Assembly: GCA_031264715.1 (NCBI GenBank) | Contig: JAISDP010000196.1 | Span: forward strand, 1 to 33,002 | Direction: 5' to 3' | DNA length: 33,002 bases | Source of the DNA: Bacteroidales bacterium | GTDB taxonomy: Bacteria > Bacteroidota > Bacteroidia > Bacteroidales > UBA4181 | Shown: one piece after another, positions 10,225-18,600 of the stretch | Position numbering within the stretch: the stretch's first letter is position 1 | Layout of the letters: every line of letters starts with the position of its first letter | The notes under the pieces: model-generated | Seen by the model: only the letters and a program-made list of their open reading frames with translations | Told to the model about the DNA's origin: nothing | Database searches by the model: none | Position numbers and translations under genes: made by a program

Positions 10225-10284
10225 AGAAGAAATTCCGGTTGATATAATGGAAATACGCTTTATTTTTTCAACCGGAATTCTTCT
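10225..10284. terminator. Long inverted repeat between convergent ahcY and the DUF4249 gene
   Basis: AGAAGAAATTCCGGTTGA (10225-10242) pairs with TCAACCGGAATTCTTCT (10268-10284), about 17 bp with one bulge, around a 25-base loop. The right arm lies in the last codons of the DUF4249 gene. The position between convergent genes suggests a two-way transcription barrier, but neither side has a clean T-run. Confidence 0.45.
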
Positions 10285-11237
10285 TTCACCACAGTATCGG
10301 CATAGCGACTGGGAAATGCAGCGAAAAAGCCTGACACGGGGACGCCGCTGCCGACGCAACGGATATTTGTTTCCACATTGGCCGGCGGCCCGCTGAAAAT
10401 CGGGTTCGAACCGCGTATTTCCGAGCGCACATTGCTGATGAAAGTAGCATACTCTTTCGGAATGGCATTAATATTGAGCGTCACTTTGTCGCCGGCGCGC
10501 AGTATTTCAACTTCTGCGTCTGCGTCTTCGGGGGCCTGGTTCAGGTAGTAGCACGCCACTCCGTTTATGTATTGCCCGTTAATGAATTTGTCGTCCATTA
10601 TAAAAAACTTATTGATGGTAGAGTTGACGGTCACATCGTTGATGGCGACAAAGATGCTGTAAAAATTTTCTTCGGGCATATCCTGGGCGTACAGAAGCAC
10701 TTCCACCATGTTCTTGAAAACAGCGGACGCCTGCAACCCCACCGAATCGATAAAATTGATGCGGGTAAGATATGATGACGATTGATAATGTTCGGGGACA
10801 TGATCGCCGTCGAAATCAAGGCGGACATCCAGCGTATAGGTTTTACCCTCTTCGCCGTATACATCGGCGGCTGTCTGATACAAGCCGGCCACCGTATCAT
10901 TCCTGGCCAGCGGTATCACCTTTCCGTCGTTATCCGAAACAGTAACCGTAGCATTGTTGATGCCTTCGGGACTGTCGGTAGTGAAATAGCCTGCCGAACG
11001 GGTGATCCGTATCGAATGTTGCATGGTGTCGGTGGTGATATAGCCATAAATGACTAATCGTGGCGGCGCATCGTCGGTTTCAATGCTGATGCGTTCGGTG
11101 CAGGCGGCTGCTGCAATTACCGGGAGCAAACACCATAACGCCAGCCTGACAGGCCTGATGGATGATTGCCGCAGGAAGTCTGCCGTATATTTGGAACCTG
11201 ACAGGTTGCCAGGGTATCTGTTAAAAAATTTTTCCAC
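10260..11237 (-). CDS. DUF4249 domain-containing lipoprotein
   Basis: The product matches the Bacteroidetes DUF4249 family: a lipoprotein-like leader (LALWCLLPVIAAAACTE, lipobox Cys), then APPRLVIYGYITTDTMQHSIRITRSAGYF, the typical first domain, and a C-terminal part with SGFFAAFPSRYAD. DUF4249 proteins are envelope proteins of unknown function, often coded beside TonB-dependent receptors; no receptor is adjacent here. The ORF track starts at TTG 11282, which would overlap the end of lpxB by 37 bases. GTG 11237 begins just after the lpxB stop and leaves a 325-residue protein with a longer than usual cytoplasmic stretch before the signal segment, so the start is uncertain. It lies directly downstream of lpxB and is probably cotranscribed with it. 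Confidence 0.8.
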   Translation of the reverse strand: MEKFFNRYPGNLSGSKYTADFLRQSSIRPVRLALWCLLPVIAAAACTERISIETDDAPPRLVIYGYITTDTMQHSIRITRSAGYFTTDSPEGINNATVTVSDNDGKVIPLARNDTVAGLYQTAADVYGEEGKTYTLDVRLDFDGDHVPEHYQSSSYLTRINFIDSVGLQASAVFKNMVEVLLYAQDMPEENFYSIFVAINDVTVNSTINKFFIMDDKFINGQYINGVACYYLNQAPEDADAEVEILRAGDKVTLNINAIPKEYATFISNVRSEIRGSNPIFSGPPANVETNIRCVGSGVPVSGFFAAFPSRYADTVVKEEFRLKK

Positions 11238-11245
11238 TGTCGGAA

Positions 11246-12427
11246 TTAATATTTTGGGACCTGCTGCCCAATAACAGACCAAACTGTTTCGGCTGCTTTT
11301 TGGGAGGGCGTCATGTCGCCGGGTTTCAATTTCAGGAGATATTGCTGCGCTTCGTCCATTTGGGCTTTTGCCTTGTCGGATTGTTGCATCAGGTCAAGTA
11401 CTTTTGGGGTGATCAACGGTTCGCGGCAGTTTTCGAGCACAAATTCGGGAATCACAAACTTGTCCGCCAGTATATTGATCAGGTTGGCATATTTTGTCCC
11501 GGCAAAATGTTTCAATATCTTGTTGGTGACGTAACCGAACCTGTAAGCGATCACATGGGGTATGCCGAAAGCCGTGAGTTCCAGCGATACCGTCCCTGAT
11601 GCGGCCAGGGCGAACATGCTTGCCTGGAAAGCGGCGTACCGTTCGTATTGTCCCATAATGATGCGGTGAGGGACTTCCAGATCGGCAAAAGCAGCTTCCA
11701 CTTCGCGGGAAATAGCAGCTACCGACGGAATCACCACATACAGGTCGGGGAACGTTTTTTTCAGTTGCAGGAGCGCCTGCCTGAAAACGGGTATCAGCCG
11801 TTTGATCTCACTGTGGCGGCTTCCCGGCAGTACCGACATCAGTGTACATTGTTCGGGTATACCGTATTTTACCTTGAAGGCAACCGGATCGTTCACTAAG
11901 TTGGCCGTGGTTTCGATAACGGGATGTCCCACGAAAGTGCAATTCAGCCCGTACTTTTCAAAATAGGGCGGTTCGTAAGGGAGTAGCGCCATCAGCCGGT
12001 CAACTAACCGGGCGACGGTTTTGGCGCGACCTTTTTTCCATGCCCACACCTGCGGCGCGACATAATGTACTTTGGGTATTTTGCAGCCTTCCTTTTTCAA
12101 CCGGGCAAGCACCTGATGTACAAAACCCCAGCTATCAACCGTTACCACCACATCGGGACGCTGCTCGCGGATATCGGCCACAACCTGTTTCACCCGCCGC
12201 AGGATGACCCGCAGTTTGGGCACCACTTCCATGATCCCCATGACGGAAATTTCGGAAATGTCGAACAGGCTTTCGAAACCCATCGCGATCATGGTTTCGC
12301 CGCCCATCCCGGCAAACCGGATGCCCGGGTCCTTATCATGCAAAGCCTGCATCAGCCTCGATGCAAGCAGGTCGCCCGACGGCTCGCCGGCAATAATGTA
12401 TACTAACTTTTGCTGTCTGTTGTCCAA
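11246..12427 (-). CDS. lpxB: Lipid-A-disaccharide synthase (alphaproteobacterial-like)
   Basis: LpxB joins UDP-2,3-diacylglucosamine and 2,3-diacylglucosamine-1-phosphate into the lipid A disaccharide at the inner face of the inner membrane. The GT-B fold begins with YIIAGEPSGDLLASRLM (about 9-25). It continues with FAGMGGETMIAMGFESLF, the conserved VAPQVWAWKKGRA block, FVGHPVIE and the C-terminal donor-site region (ALAASGTVSLELTAFGIPH). The segment LMALLPYEPPYFEKYGL, and the surrounding spacing, look like alphaproteobacterial LpxB rather than the usual Bacteroides protein, which from memory reads more like FSILPFEVEFF. The track start (ATG 12508) adds 26 residues with no family counterpart; TTG 12427 gives MDNRQQKLVYIIAGEPSGD. 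ATG 12508 sits only about 12 bases after the predicted transcription start, so it is less likely. Confidence 0.92.
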   Translation of the reverse strand: MDNRQQKLVYIIAGEPSGDLLASRLMQALHDKDPGIRFAGMGGETMIAMGFESLFDISEISVMGIMEVVPKLRVILRRVKQVVADIREQRPDVVVTVDSWGFVHQVLARLKKEGCKIPKVHYVAPQVWAWKKGRAKTVARLVDRLMALLPYEPPYFEKYGLNCTFVGHPVIETTANLVNDPVAFKVKYGIPEQCTLMSVLPGSRHSEIKRLIPVFRQALLQLKKTFPDLYVVIPSVAAISREVEAAFADLEVPHRIIMGQYERYAAFQASMFALAASGTVSLELTAFGIPHVIAYRFGYVTNKILKHFAGTKYANLINILADKFVIPEFVLENCREPLITPKVLDLMQQSDKAKAQMDEAQQYLLKLKPGDMTPSQKAAETVWSVIGQQVPKY

Positions 12428-12525
12428 ATTCTGTTTTTTGATTTGTTGCCCGAAAAGGCGCAGGAACGCAAAGAAATGACAGGAAGATAATACCGAGTGG
12501 ATATACATCCCTGCATTTTTTTGCG

Positions 12526-12556
12526 CAAAGTTACAAAATTACAAATTGTTCGCAAC
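12526..12556 (-). promoter_or_regulatory. Bacteroidetes-type promoter of lpxB
   Basis: On the minus strand GTTG (12556-12553) is followed by exactly 19 bases and TAACTTTG (12533-12526), matching the Bacteroidetes consensus. Transcription should begin near 12520 and read lpxB and the DUF4249 gene. It lies just downstream of the galU stop, so lpxB does not depend on galU transcription. Confidence 0.65.
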
Positions 12557-12567
12557 CCCATTTTAAT

Positions 12568-13455
12568 TTAGGCATTTGCCCGCGCATCATCAATACCTTT
12601 GATGGTTTTGCGCAGGAATGTCTCGAACTGTACGGCAAACTCACGGCGATGCAAGGCAAATTCCACGGTGGTTTTCAGGAAGTCGAGCTTATTCCCGATA
12701 TCGTACCGTTTACCTTCGATTACCGACGCGATGATATTTTCCTGTTTCAGGAGCAGGCGCAAGGCATCGGTAAGTTGCACTTCGTTGCTTTTACCGCGTT
12801 CGGTACGTTCGATGGCCGGGAAAATCTGTGGCGTCAGGATGTAGCGTCCCGCTATTGCCAGGTCGGACGGCGCTTTGTCACATTCGGGCTTTTCCACCAA
12901 TTCCGACAGTTGCATGATCCGGTTGTTCAGTTGTGTGCCGCCCACAATCCCGTAGCGTGAAACCTTGTCGCGGGGAACGCGCTCCACAGCTATGGCGCAT
13001 TGGTGATACTGGTCGTAAGCGTCGACCAGTTGCTGGGTAACCGGGATCACAGAGTTGATAATGGTATCGCCCAGGAGTACGGCAAAAGGTTCGTTGCCGC
13101 AGTGGAACCGGGCATGGTAGATGGCATCGCCCAGGCCGCAGAGTTCCTTCTGGCGGATGAAATGGATATTAGCCATATCCTCGATGTGGCGGAGCTGGTT
13201 GTACAGCGTCTCGTCCTCCTGTTCCTGTATGCGCGCATCCAGTTCGGGATTCCTGTCGAAATGGTCTTCGATGGATCGCTTGCCTTTACCGGAAATAATC
13301 AAAATATCTTCGATGCCCGAATCGACACATTCCTGCACCACGTATTGGATGACGGGCGTGTCGATAATGGGCAGCATTTCCTTTGGTTGCGCCTTGGTTG
13401 CAGGCAAAAAACGAGTCCCGAGACCTGCTGCGGGGATAACTGCTTTTCTGATCAT
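12568..13455 (-). CDS. galU: UTP--glucose-1-phosphate uridylyltransferase
   Basis: GalU makes UDP-glucose from glucose-1-phosphate and UTP, a precursor for polysaccharides and UDP-glucuronate. The N-terminal nucleotidyltransferase signature AAGLGTRFLPATKAQPKEM (about residues 9-27) is perfect. It is followed by PIIDTPVIQYVVQECVDSGI, GLGDAIYHARFHCGNEPFAVLLGD and VEKPECDKAPSDLAIAGRYI, all standard for bacterial GalU (GT-A/NTP-transferase family). The ORF track extends upstream to 13500 through a 9-bp repeat that encodes a low-complexity MSARSAVNATNAIVN; the true start is ATG 13455, giving MIRKAVIPAAG and 295 residues. It is downstream of a GHMP sugar-kinase gene on the same strand with a repeat-filled 100-base gap, and the two products could act in succession on sugar-1-phosphates. 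Confidence 0.95.
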   Translation of the reverse strand: MIRKAVIPAAGLGTRFLPATKAQPKEMLPIIDTPVIQYVVQECVDSGIEDILIISGKGKRSIEDHFDRNPELDARIQEQEDETLYNQLRHIEDMANIHFIRQKELCGLGDAIYHARFHCGNEPFAVLLGDTIINSVIPVTQQLVDAYDQYHQCAIAVERVPRDKVSRYGIVGGTQLNNRIMQLSELVEKPECDKAPSDLAIAGRYILTPQIFPAIERTERGKSNEVQLTDALRLLLKQENIIASVIEGKRYDIGNKLDFLKTTVEFALHRREFAVQFETFLRKTIKGIDDARANA

Positions 13456-13464
13456 GTTTACGAT

Positions 13465-13527
13465 AGCGTTTGTAGCGTTTACAGCGCTCCTGGCGCTCAT
13501 AACGCTTGTAGCGCCGGGGCGCTTTAC
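13465..13527. repeat. Degenerate 9-bp tandem repeat (AGCGnTnnn) upstream of galU
   Basis: Seven consecutive 9-base units can be read: AGCGTTTGT, AGCGTTTAC, AGCGCTCCT, GGCGCTCAT, AACGCTTGT, AGCGCCGGG and GCGCTTTAC. The core includes a hairpin AGCGCC-GG-GGCGCT (13510-13523), and outer ATAACG/CGTTAT arms extend it. Further gcgtt copies continue to about 13555. It fills the gap between the GHMP kinase gene and galU. Confidence 0.6.
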
Positions 13528-13555
13528 GTTATGAGCGTTCGGGCGTTATGAACGC

Positions 13556-14551
13556 CTATAATACATAAGGTTTAATTACTCTTGCATTGATTTTCCGGAG
13601 GTTTACCACTAATTTGCTCAGGGTATCATCGTCGGGATACATGCCGATGATGGCGCCTCCCGAGCCCGAAAATTTGGCCGAAGCGCCCGATAAACGCGCA
13701 ACCCGCACAAGCTCCATGTTATTTTCGGAGATATTCATGATTTTGCACCGGAGATCGAAATTGTAATTGATCAACTGGTTCAAAGTCTTGTAATCCCTGT
13801 TGATGATGGCCTGTTTGCCTTCCACTGCCACATCGCCCAGCTCGCGGATGGTCTGGTGTACCAGTTCGTCGCCATTGTTGTAGCGTTCTTTCAGGTTGTT
13901 GAATACAGGCCCCGACACTTTGCTCAGGTCGGTCTTGTAGGCCATGTACAGTTTGGGAAGCATTGCAGGGTCCAGTCGCTGATACTTGCCGTGATTGTGC
14001 TTTTCCATGTATTTCCTGTCGAAATCCATATACACGCAGCCTTCATAAACCTGTATTACCCTGTCCTGCAAGCCGGCATTGATGGACAATTCCTCGGTTT
14101 CGGCAGCAAGCACGAGACTGGGCACCACTTCAACCGGTACCTGCACGCCGTAGAACTGCATCAAGGCGCGCATGGCGGCGGTAGCGATGGCGCTGGATCC
14201 GGCCATACCTACCTGGCGCGGTATGGACGATTCGTAGCGTATGGTGAAGTTCTTGTTTGCCAGCTTGATCCGGTTCAAATCACAATATTCGCAGAAGCGC
14301 TTGATTACGGCTTTAATCAGGCGCCTGCCTCCGTAATAACCGTTTTGCCTGATGGTTTCGGTCAGATGGTATATGTTGCGGAAACTGTTCCGGTCAACCT
14401 CCATTTCCTCTATTACCAGTTCGGGAGTTTGGTACAGTGACACGATCGCCCCGAAATTCTTGACAATAATCGAAATCGTTTTTCCAAAATACCCGTCCGA
14501 CGGATTTCCCAGCAATCCGGCACGAGCATATGCCCTACATTCTATGATCAT
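13556..14551 (-). CDS. GHMP-family sugar kinase, glucuronokinase-like
   Basis: This 331-residue protein has the GHMP kinase motifs. Motif 1 is RAYARAGLLGNPSDGYFGKTIS (about 6-27), motif 2 is the ATP-binding loop IPRQVGMAGSSAIATAAM (about 110-127), and motif 3 is SGASAKFSGSGGAIIG near the C-terminus. The motif-1 wording, GLLGNPSDGYFGKTIS, closely resembles plant glucuronokinase (RVGLLGNPSDVYFGRTIS from memory), which makes glucuronate-1-phosphate; other GHMP sugar kinases act on fucose, arabinose or heptose. The substrate is therefore inferred, not shown. GHMP kinases that form sugar-1-phosphates are normally followed by a pyrophosphorylase, and the next gene downstream is galU. A candidate TATTTTTG -7 box precedes it. 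It is transcribed away from the ECF sigma gene. Confidence 0.85.
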   Translation of the reverse strand: MIIECRAYARAGLLGNPSDGYFGKTISIIVKNFGAIVSLYQTPELVIEEMEVDRNSFRNIYHLTETIRQNGYYGGRRLIKAVIKRFCEYCDLNRIKLANKNFTIRYESSIPRQVGMAGSSAIATAAMRALMQFYGVQVPVEVVPSLVLAAETEELSINAGLQDRVIQVYEGCVYMDFDRKYMEKHNHGKYQRLDPAMLPKLYMAYKTDLSKVSGPVFNNLKERYNNGDELVHQTIRELGDVAVEGKQAIINRDYKTLNQLINYNFDLRCKIMNISENNMELVRVARLSGASAKFSGSGGAIIGMYPDDDTLSKLVVNLRKINARVIKPYVL

Positions 14552-14586
14552 AATCGGAACCTGTAAAATGATTCTACTTCACGCGT

Positions 14587-14594
14587 CAAAAATA
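14587..14594 (-). promoter_or_regulatory. Candidate -7 promoter element for the GHMP kinase-galU pair
   Basis: On the minus strand TATTTTTG matches TAnnTTTG and lies about 36 bases before the ATG at 14551. A weak TTCG sits about 20 bases upstream as a possible -33 element. It would transcribe the GHMP kinase gene and probably galU. Confidence 0.4.
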
Positions 14595-14678
14595 AGCATT
14601 TTGTTAACATGCGACGAAAAAAGACGAAAAAAGCGCATAATTGCAACCCTGTAGAGCCTGTAGAGTTTGAAAAACATT

Positions 14679-14686
14679 TATCTTTG
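14679..14686 (+). promoter_or_regulatory. Candidate -7 promoter element for the ECF sigma gene
   Basis: TATCTTTG matches TAnnTTTG and is 16 bases upstream of ATG 14703. The ORF-track start at 14667 lies upstream of this box and would be untranscribed, which supports ATG 14703. No -33 TTTG is at the right distance. Confidence 0.45.
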
Positions 14687-14702
14687 CCAAAAAAATACGC
14701 GA

Positions 14703-15275
14703 ATGTCCGAGTTCGATTCTGTCAATATTGCTGTAAAGGAACTGAAGGACGGTAATAAAAAAACATTTGAATGGATGTTTAAAGCCTATTACCGCGGGTT
14801 GTGTTTTTATGCAGAAGGGATCGTTGGGGAGAAAGAAGCCGCCGAAGAAATCGTAAGCGATTTCTTTATGAAATTATGGGAGAATCACGAAATCATACAC
14901 ATCACCACTTCATTGCAGGCCTATTTGTATAAAGGCATCTACAACAACAGTCTGAAATATCTGGAACACATTAAAGTATTAAATAAATACCGCGGATATG
15001 GCCGGTATATGGCTACTAACCACGACTTATTCCAACCGCAGGCCGATCAGCCTTTATCCATGCTGATATCCCGGGAGACGGTGGCCGAAATAGAAAATGC
15101 CATAGACGCCTTGCCCGCACAATGTAAGGAAGTATTCTCCCTGGCGCGTCTGGAAGGATTAAGTTATCAGGAAATAGCAGAAAAATTAGATATTTCCATT
15201 AATACAGTTCGTACACAGATCACCCGCGCAATGACTAAACTGCGGGAATCACTTGGAAAATTGATAAAAAATTAA
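14703..15275 (+). CDS. ECF-type RNA polymerase sigma-70 factor (Bacteroidetes family)
   Basis: The 190-residue protein has sigma region 2 at about residues 22-90 (FEWMFKAYYRGLCFYAEGIV, EEIVSDFFMKLWENHEII). Sigma region 4 is at about 130-185 (LPAQCKEVFSLARLEGLSYQ, then a helix-turn-helix SINTVRTQITRAMTKLRESL). This is the pattern of the Bacteroides-expanded ECF group (TIGR02985-like). Such factors usually drive an adjacent SusC/SusD locus and are held by a FecR-type anti-sigma factor, which signals through the STN domain of SusC. Here the next gene is SusC1 after 410 bases, with no FecR gene and no STN domain on SusC1. The start is ATG 14703 (MSEFDSVN), downstream of a TATCTTTG box. Control of the locus by this factor is inferred from position. 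Confidence 0.92.
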   Translation: MSEFDSVNIAVKELKDGNKKTFEWMFKAYYRGLCFYAEGIVGEKEAAEEIVSDFFMKLWENHEIIHITTSLQAYLYKGIYNNSLKYLEHIKVLNKYRGYGRYMATNHDLFQPQADQPLSMLISRETVAEIENAIDALPAQCKEVFSLARLEGLSYQEIAEKLDISINTVRTQITRAMTKLRESLGKLIKN

Positions 15276-15685
15276 AAAAATTTATTTTCCCTGTCACATC
15301 TTTTTTGTCCTAACCGGTCTTATAATGTGATCGGCTTATCCGGTGAAGGATAACCCGTATCACATATCTGTAAAAAGTTATTCAAAATAAATCACTTAAC
15401 CTGTTTTGCCAATGGAGTAATCTGCAAGTAAATTAAAATACTGATCCTTTGCGAAAATAATAGATGTTTCGTAGAGGAGGAAAATTATAATTAAGAGATG
15501 CGAAATAAACAAGAAAGATATAACGGCTTTATGATGTGATGTGTAGCAAACAGTGCGTCGAATGTGTGTACATTGGACAGGATGCAACAACATTGAACAT
15601 TTATATCATTGATGTGTTATTTATTTTTCATCCCTAAAGAGAATTATACGAGCGAATTTTATAACAAATCTTAAATTACGGTTTT
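15276..15685 (+). other. Non-coding leader between the sigma gene and SusC1
   Basis: This 410-base AT-rich stretch holds no convincing gene: the only track ORF (15396-15593, minus) has no recognisable protein features. It starts with an A/T-rich tail after the sigma stop, then the long inverted repeat at 15325-15365. No exact TAnnTTTG promoter is visible before SusC1, which fits use of an alternative sigma factor or a read-through transcript. Confidence 0.6.
15325..15365. promoter_or_regulatory. Long inverted repeat upstream of SusC1 (operator or RNA hairpin)
   Basis: The left arm (ATGTGATCGGCTTATCC) and right arm (GGATAACCCGTATCACAT) pair over about 16 positions with a 1-base bulge and a mismatch, closing a GGTGAA loop (15342-15347). 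It lies 50 bases after the sigma stop and 320 before SusC1. No T-run follows, so it is not a typical terminator; a protein operator or a structured leader RNA fits better. The outer TGTGAT/ATCACA resembles TATCACACAT copies before the second lyase gene. Confidence 0.55.
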
Positions 15686-18600
15686 ATGCAAAAACTATTA
15701 GAAAATAGATTTTTCAAATTGAATGGCGAGGCTTTAAAACTATTGGGTTTATTGCCTGTCATGGTTTTTATGTTATCTGCTCCTTTATACGGGCAGGATG
15801 CACGCCAGATAACAGGCGTGGTGAAGAGCGCTGATGGCGAAACGATGCCAGGCGTAAACGTGGTTGAGCGAGGGACAACCAACGGTATAGCAACCAATAT
15901 TGACGGACAGTATTCTATCAGAGTCCCCAACAACGATACGGTCGTTTTGATTTTTTCGTCCGTTGGCTATGACCGTCAAGAGATTACCATTGGGAATTTG
16001 AGGACTGTCAATGTTGTGATGAACGAATCGAGCCAGCAACTTGACGAAGTGGTGGTAGTAGGTTATGGTATTCAGTCAAAAGCGAGTGTCGTGGGATCTA
16101 TTGTGCAAGCTTCCGGAGACGATTTGAAACGTGCAGTGAGCGGTTCCGATATTACTGCTGCTTTATCCTCGCAATTGCCGGGGGTTATCTCCTTGACGTC
16201 TTCGGGCGAACCGGGTGGAATCCTTACCGGGGAAAGTTCGACCAACCTCTATATTCGCGGGCAAAATACATGGAACAACTCAGGTCCGCTGGTACTTGTC
16301 GACGGGGTTGAACGCCCCTTAATGAGCGTTGATCCCAACGAGGTTGAATCGGTTTCGGTTTTGAAAGATGCTTCGGCAACAGCTGTTTACGGGGTAAAAG
16401 GCGCCAACGGCGTACTTCTTATCACTACCAAACGCGGAATCGAAGGTAAGACTAAATTGTCTGTCAATTATACGGCAACAGGAATCATGTTGTCTAAATT
16501 ACCCGGAATGTTGGATTCCTATGACGCTTTGATGGCAAAAAATGAAATGATAGAACGCGAGGTTTCTCTTCGCGAAGCCTCGTGGGCTGATTATACTCCG
16601 TACGAAGTCGTGGCGCGTTACAAGTACAGGCAATCGCCTGAAGACAAGTATATTTTTCCGAATGTTGACTGGAAAGATGAGATGTTCAAAAAGATGGGAT
16701 TTCAGCATCGGGTAAACGTCAATGCACAGGGCGGAAACAAGACGATCAAGTATTTTGGTCAACTGTCCTATTTATACGAAGGCGATATGATGAAGAAGTA
16801 TGACAACGGTAAGGGATATGACCCAAGTTATGCCGCCAACCGTTTCAATTTCAGAAGCAATATTGATGTTAACCTGACAAGTACTACGAAATTTAAAATG
16901 AACCTGGCAGGATCATTCAGTCAAAAGAATACCAATTATAATAACACCGGTTCTACCGGTCGTGCTGACCAATGGATGTGGGCTGCCGTATACGGTTTGG
17001 CGCCGGATTTATTCCCTGCACAGTATCCCGACGGGTATTGGGGCGCTTATTCCGAGGGAGGTAACAATACCGTAAATCCCGCAGCAGTTGTTGCCAATAT
17101 GGGCGTGCGCAAAGCGCGGGAAACCCAGTTGCAGTCCAATTTCGTGCTGGAGCAGGATTTGAAAATGATTACCAAAGGTTTGAATGCGGCGGTAACGCTG
17201 GCTTTTGATAACAGGATACGATCTGAAGGCGGTATTTACGACGTTGCCAATCATGGCAGGCCCGGCGAAGAAGCGACAAATATTGCTTACAGGCAGATTT
17301 ATCCTTCCAGGTATCTTGAAAATCCGGATGATGAGAGCTATTATACCGTATATTTGCCCGCCTCTTCAGGCGACTACGACTGGTATGTGCGCCCGTGGAG
17401 CATCCGCCAGGAGGGAGTCGCTACAGGTCTGGAAAATAGCTGGACGAGCAGATTGCCGGTCGACAGGTTTTTAATGTATCAGTTTCAATTAACTTATGCA
17501 CGAAAATTTGGCAGTCATTCGGTAGGGGCGACAGGAGTATTCAAACGGGAAGAAAGCGCTAAGGGAGCCGAATTTAAACGTTACAGGGAAGACTGGGTTT
17601 TCCGCGTCACCTATGATTACGCTTCGCGCTATATGTTCGAGTTCAACGGCGCTTATAACGGTTCCGAAAAATTCGGTCCGGGTTACCGGTTCGACTTTTT
17701 CCCGTCGTTAGGACTGGGATGGTATATCTCAAACGAACGCTTTTTCTCGAATATCAAATGGGTCGATCGTCTTAAAGTACGGTACAGCATAGGTATAGCA
17801 GGGGCTGACGATGCAGGCGGCAGATATCTTTATGAACAGCAGTATGCATACGGCGGCGCTGCCCATTTGGTCTATAATGCCAATAACAATAGCCCGTATT
17901 CCTTTTACCGCATCGCCAGCAAAGCCAATCCCGATGCCCGGTGGGAACAGGCTTTGAAGACCAATTACGGTTTGGAATTCGGCATATTGAAAAACCTTGT
18001 TTCATTGAGTTTTGATTACTTTACCGAAAACCGTACCGACATTTTGATTGCCGGAAACAACAGGTCTGTTCCGGTATATTATGGATTCAGTCCGCCTGCG
18101 GTCAATTCGGGTCAAGTTAAATCGAACGGGTTCGAAATAGAGTTGGGGCTTAACAAATCCATTAATAAAGACATTGATGTCTGGGCGAAATTTTCGTTAA
18201 CGCATACCCGGAATAAGGTTATATTCAGGGATGACCCGCCTCTGGCCGATGATCACATGAAAGCCCAGGATTTTAGGATTGGCCAAAATAAGAGAGTGCT
18301 GAACACCGGATATTTTTACAATAACTGGGATGAGGTATGGGCGAGCGCGCCTACTGAAACCAACGATCTCCAAAAGCTTCCGGGTTATTATGACCAGATT
18401 GATTACGATGGCAATGGCGTCATTAGCAGTACTTACGATTCAGCTCCGGTGGGATATTCCGAAGTGCCTGAAAATACAGGCAGTTTGACGCTGGGCGCGT
18501 CATACAGGGGGCTGTCCTTCACTATCCAGTTCTTTGGGGCGAACAATAGCAACCGTTACATTGGCTGGGATAATTACCGGAACAATACGAATGTTGTATA

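Noticed and set aside
15326-15364. CRP-type site (TGTGA...TCACA)
   Set aside because: The half-sites are separated by 29 bases instead of the six needed for a CRP-type operator.
15396-15593. Possible anti-sigma or small regulator in the sigma-SusC1 gap
   Set aside because: The 65-aa ORF is on the opposite strand and shows no FecR features or helix-turn-helix; it is treated as non-coding.
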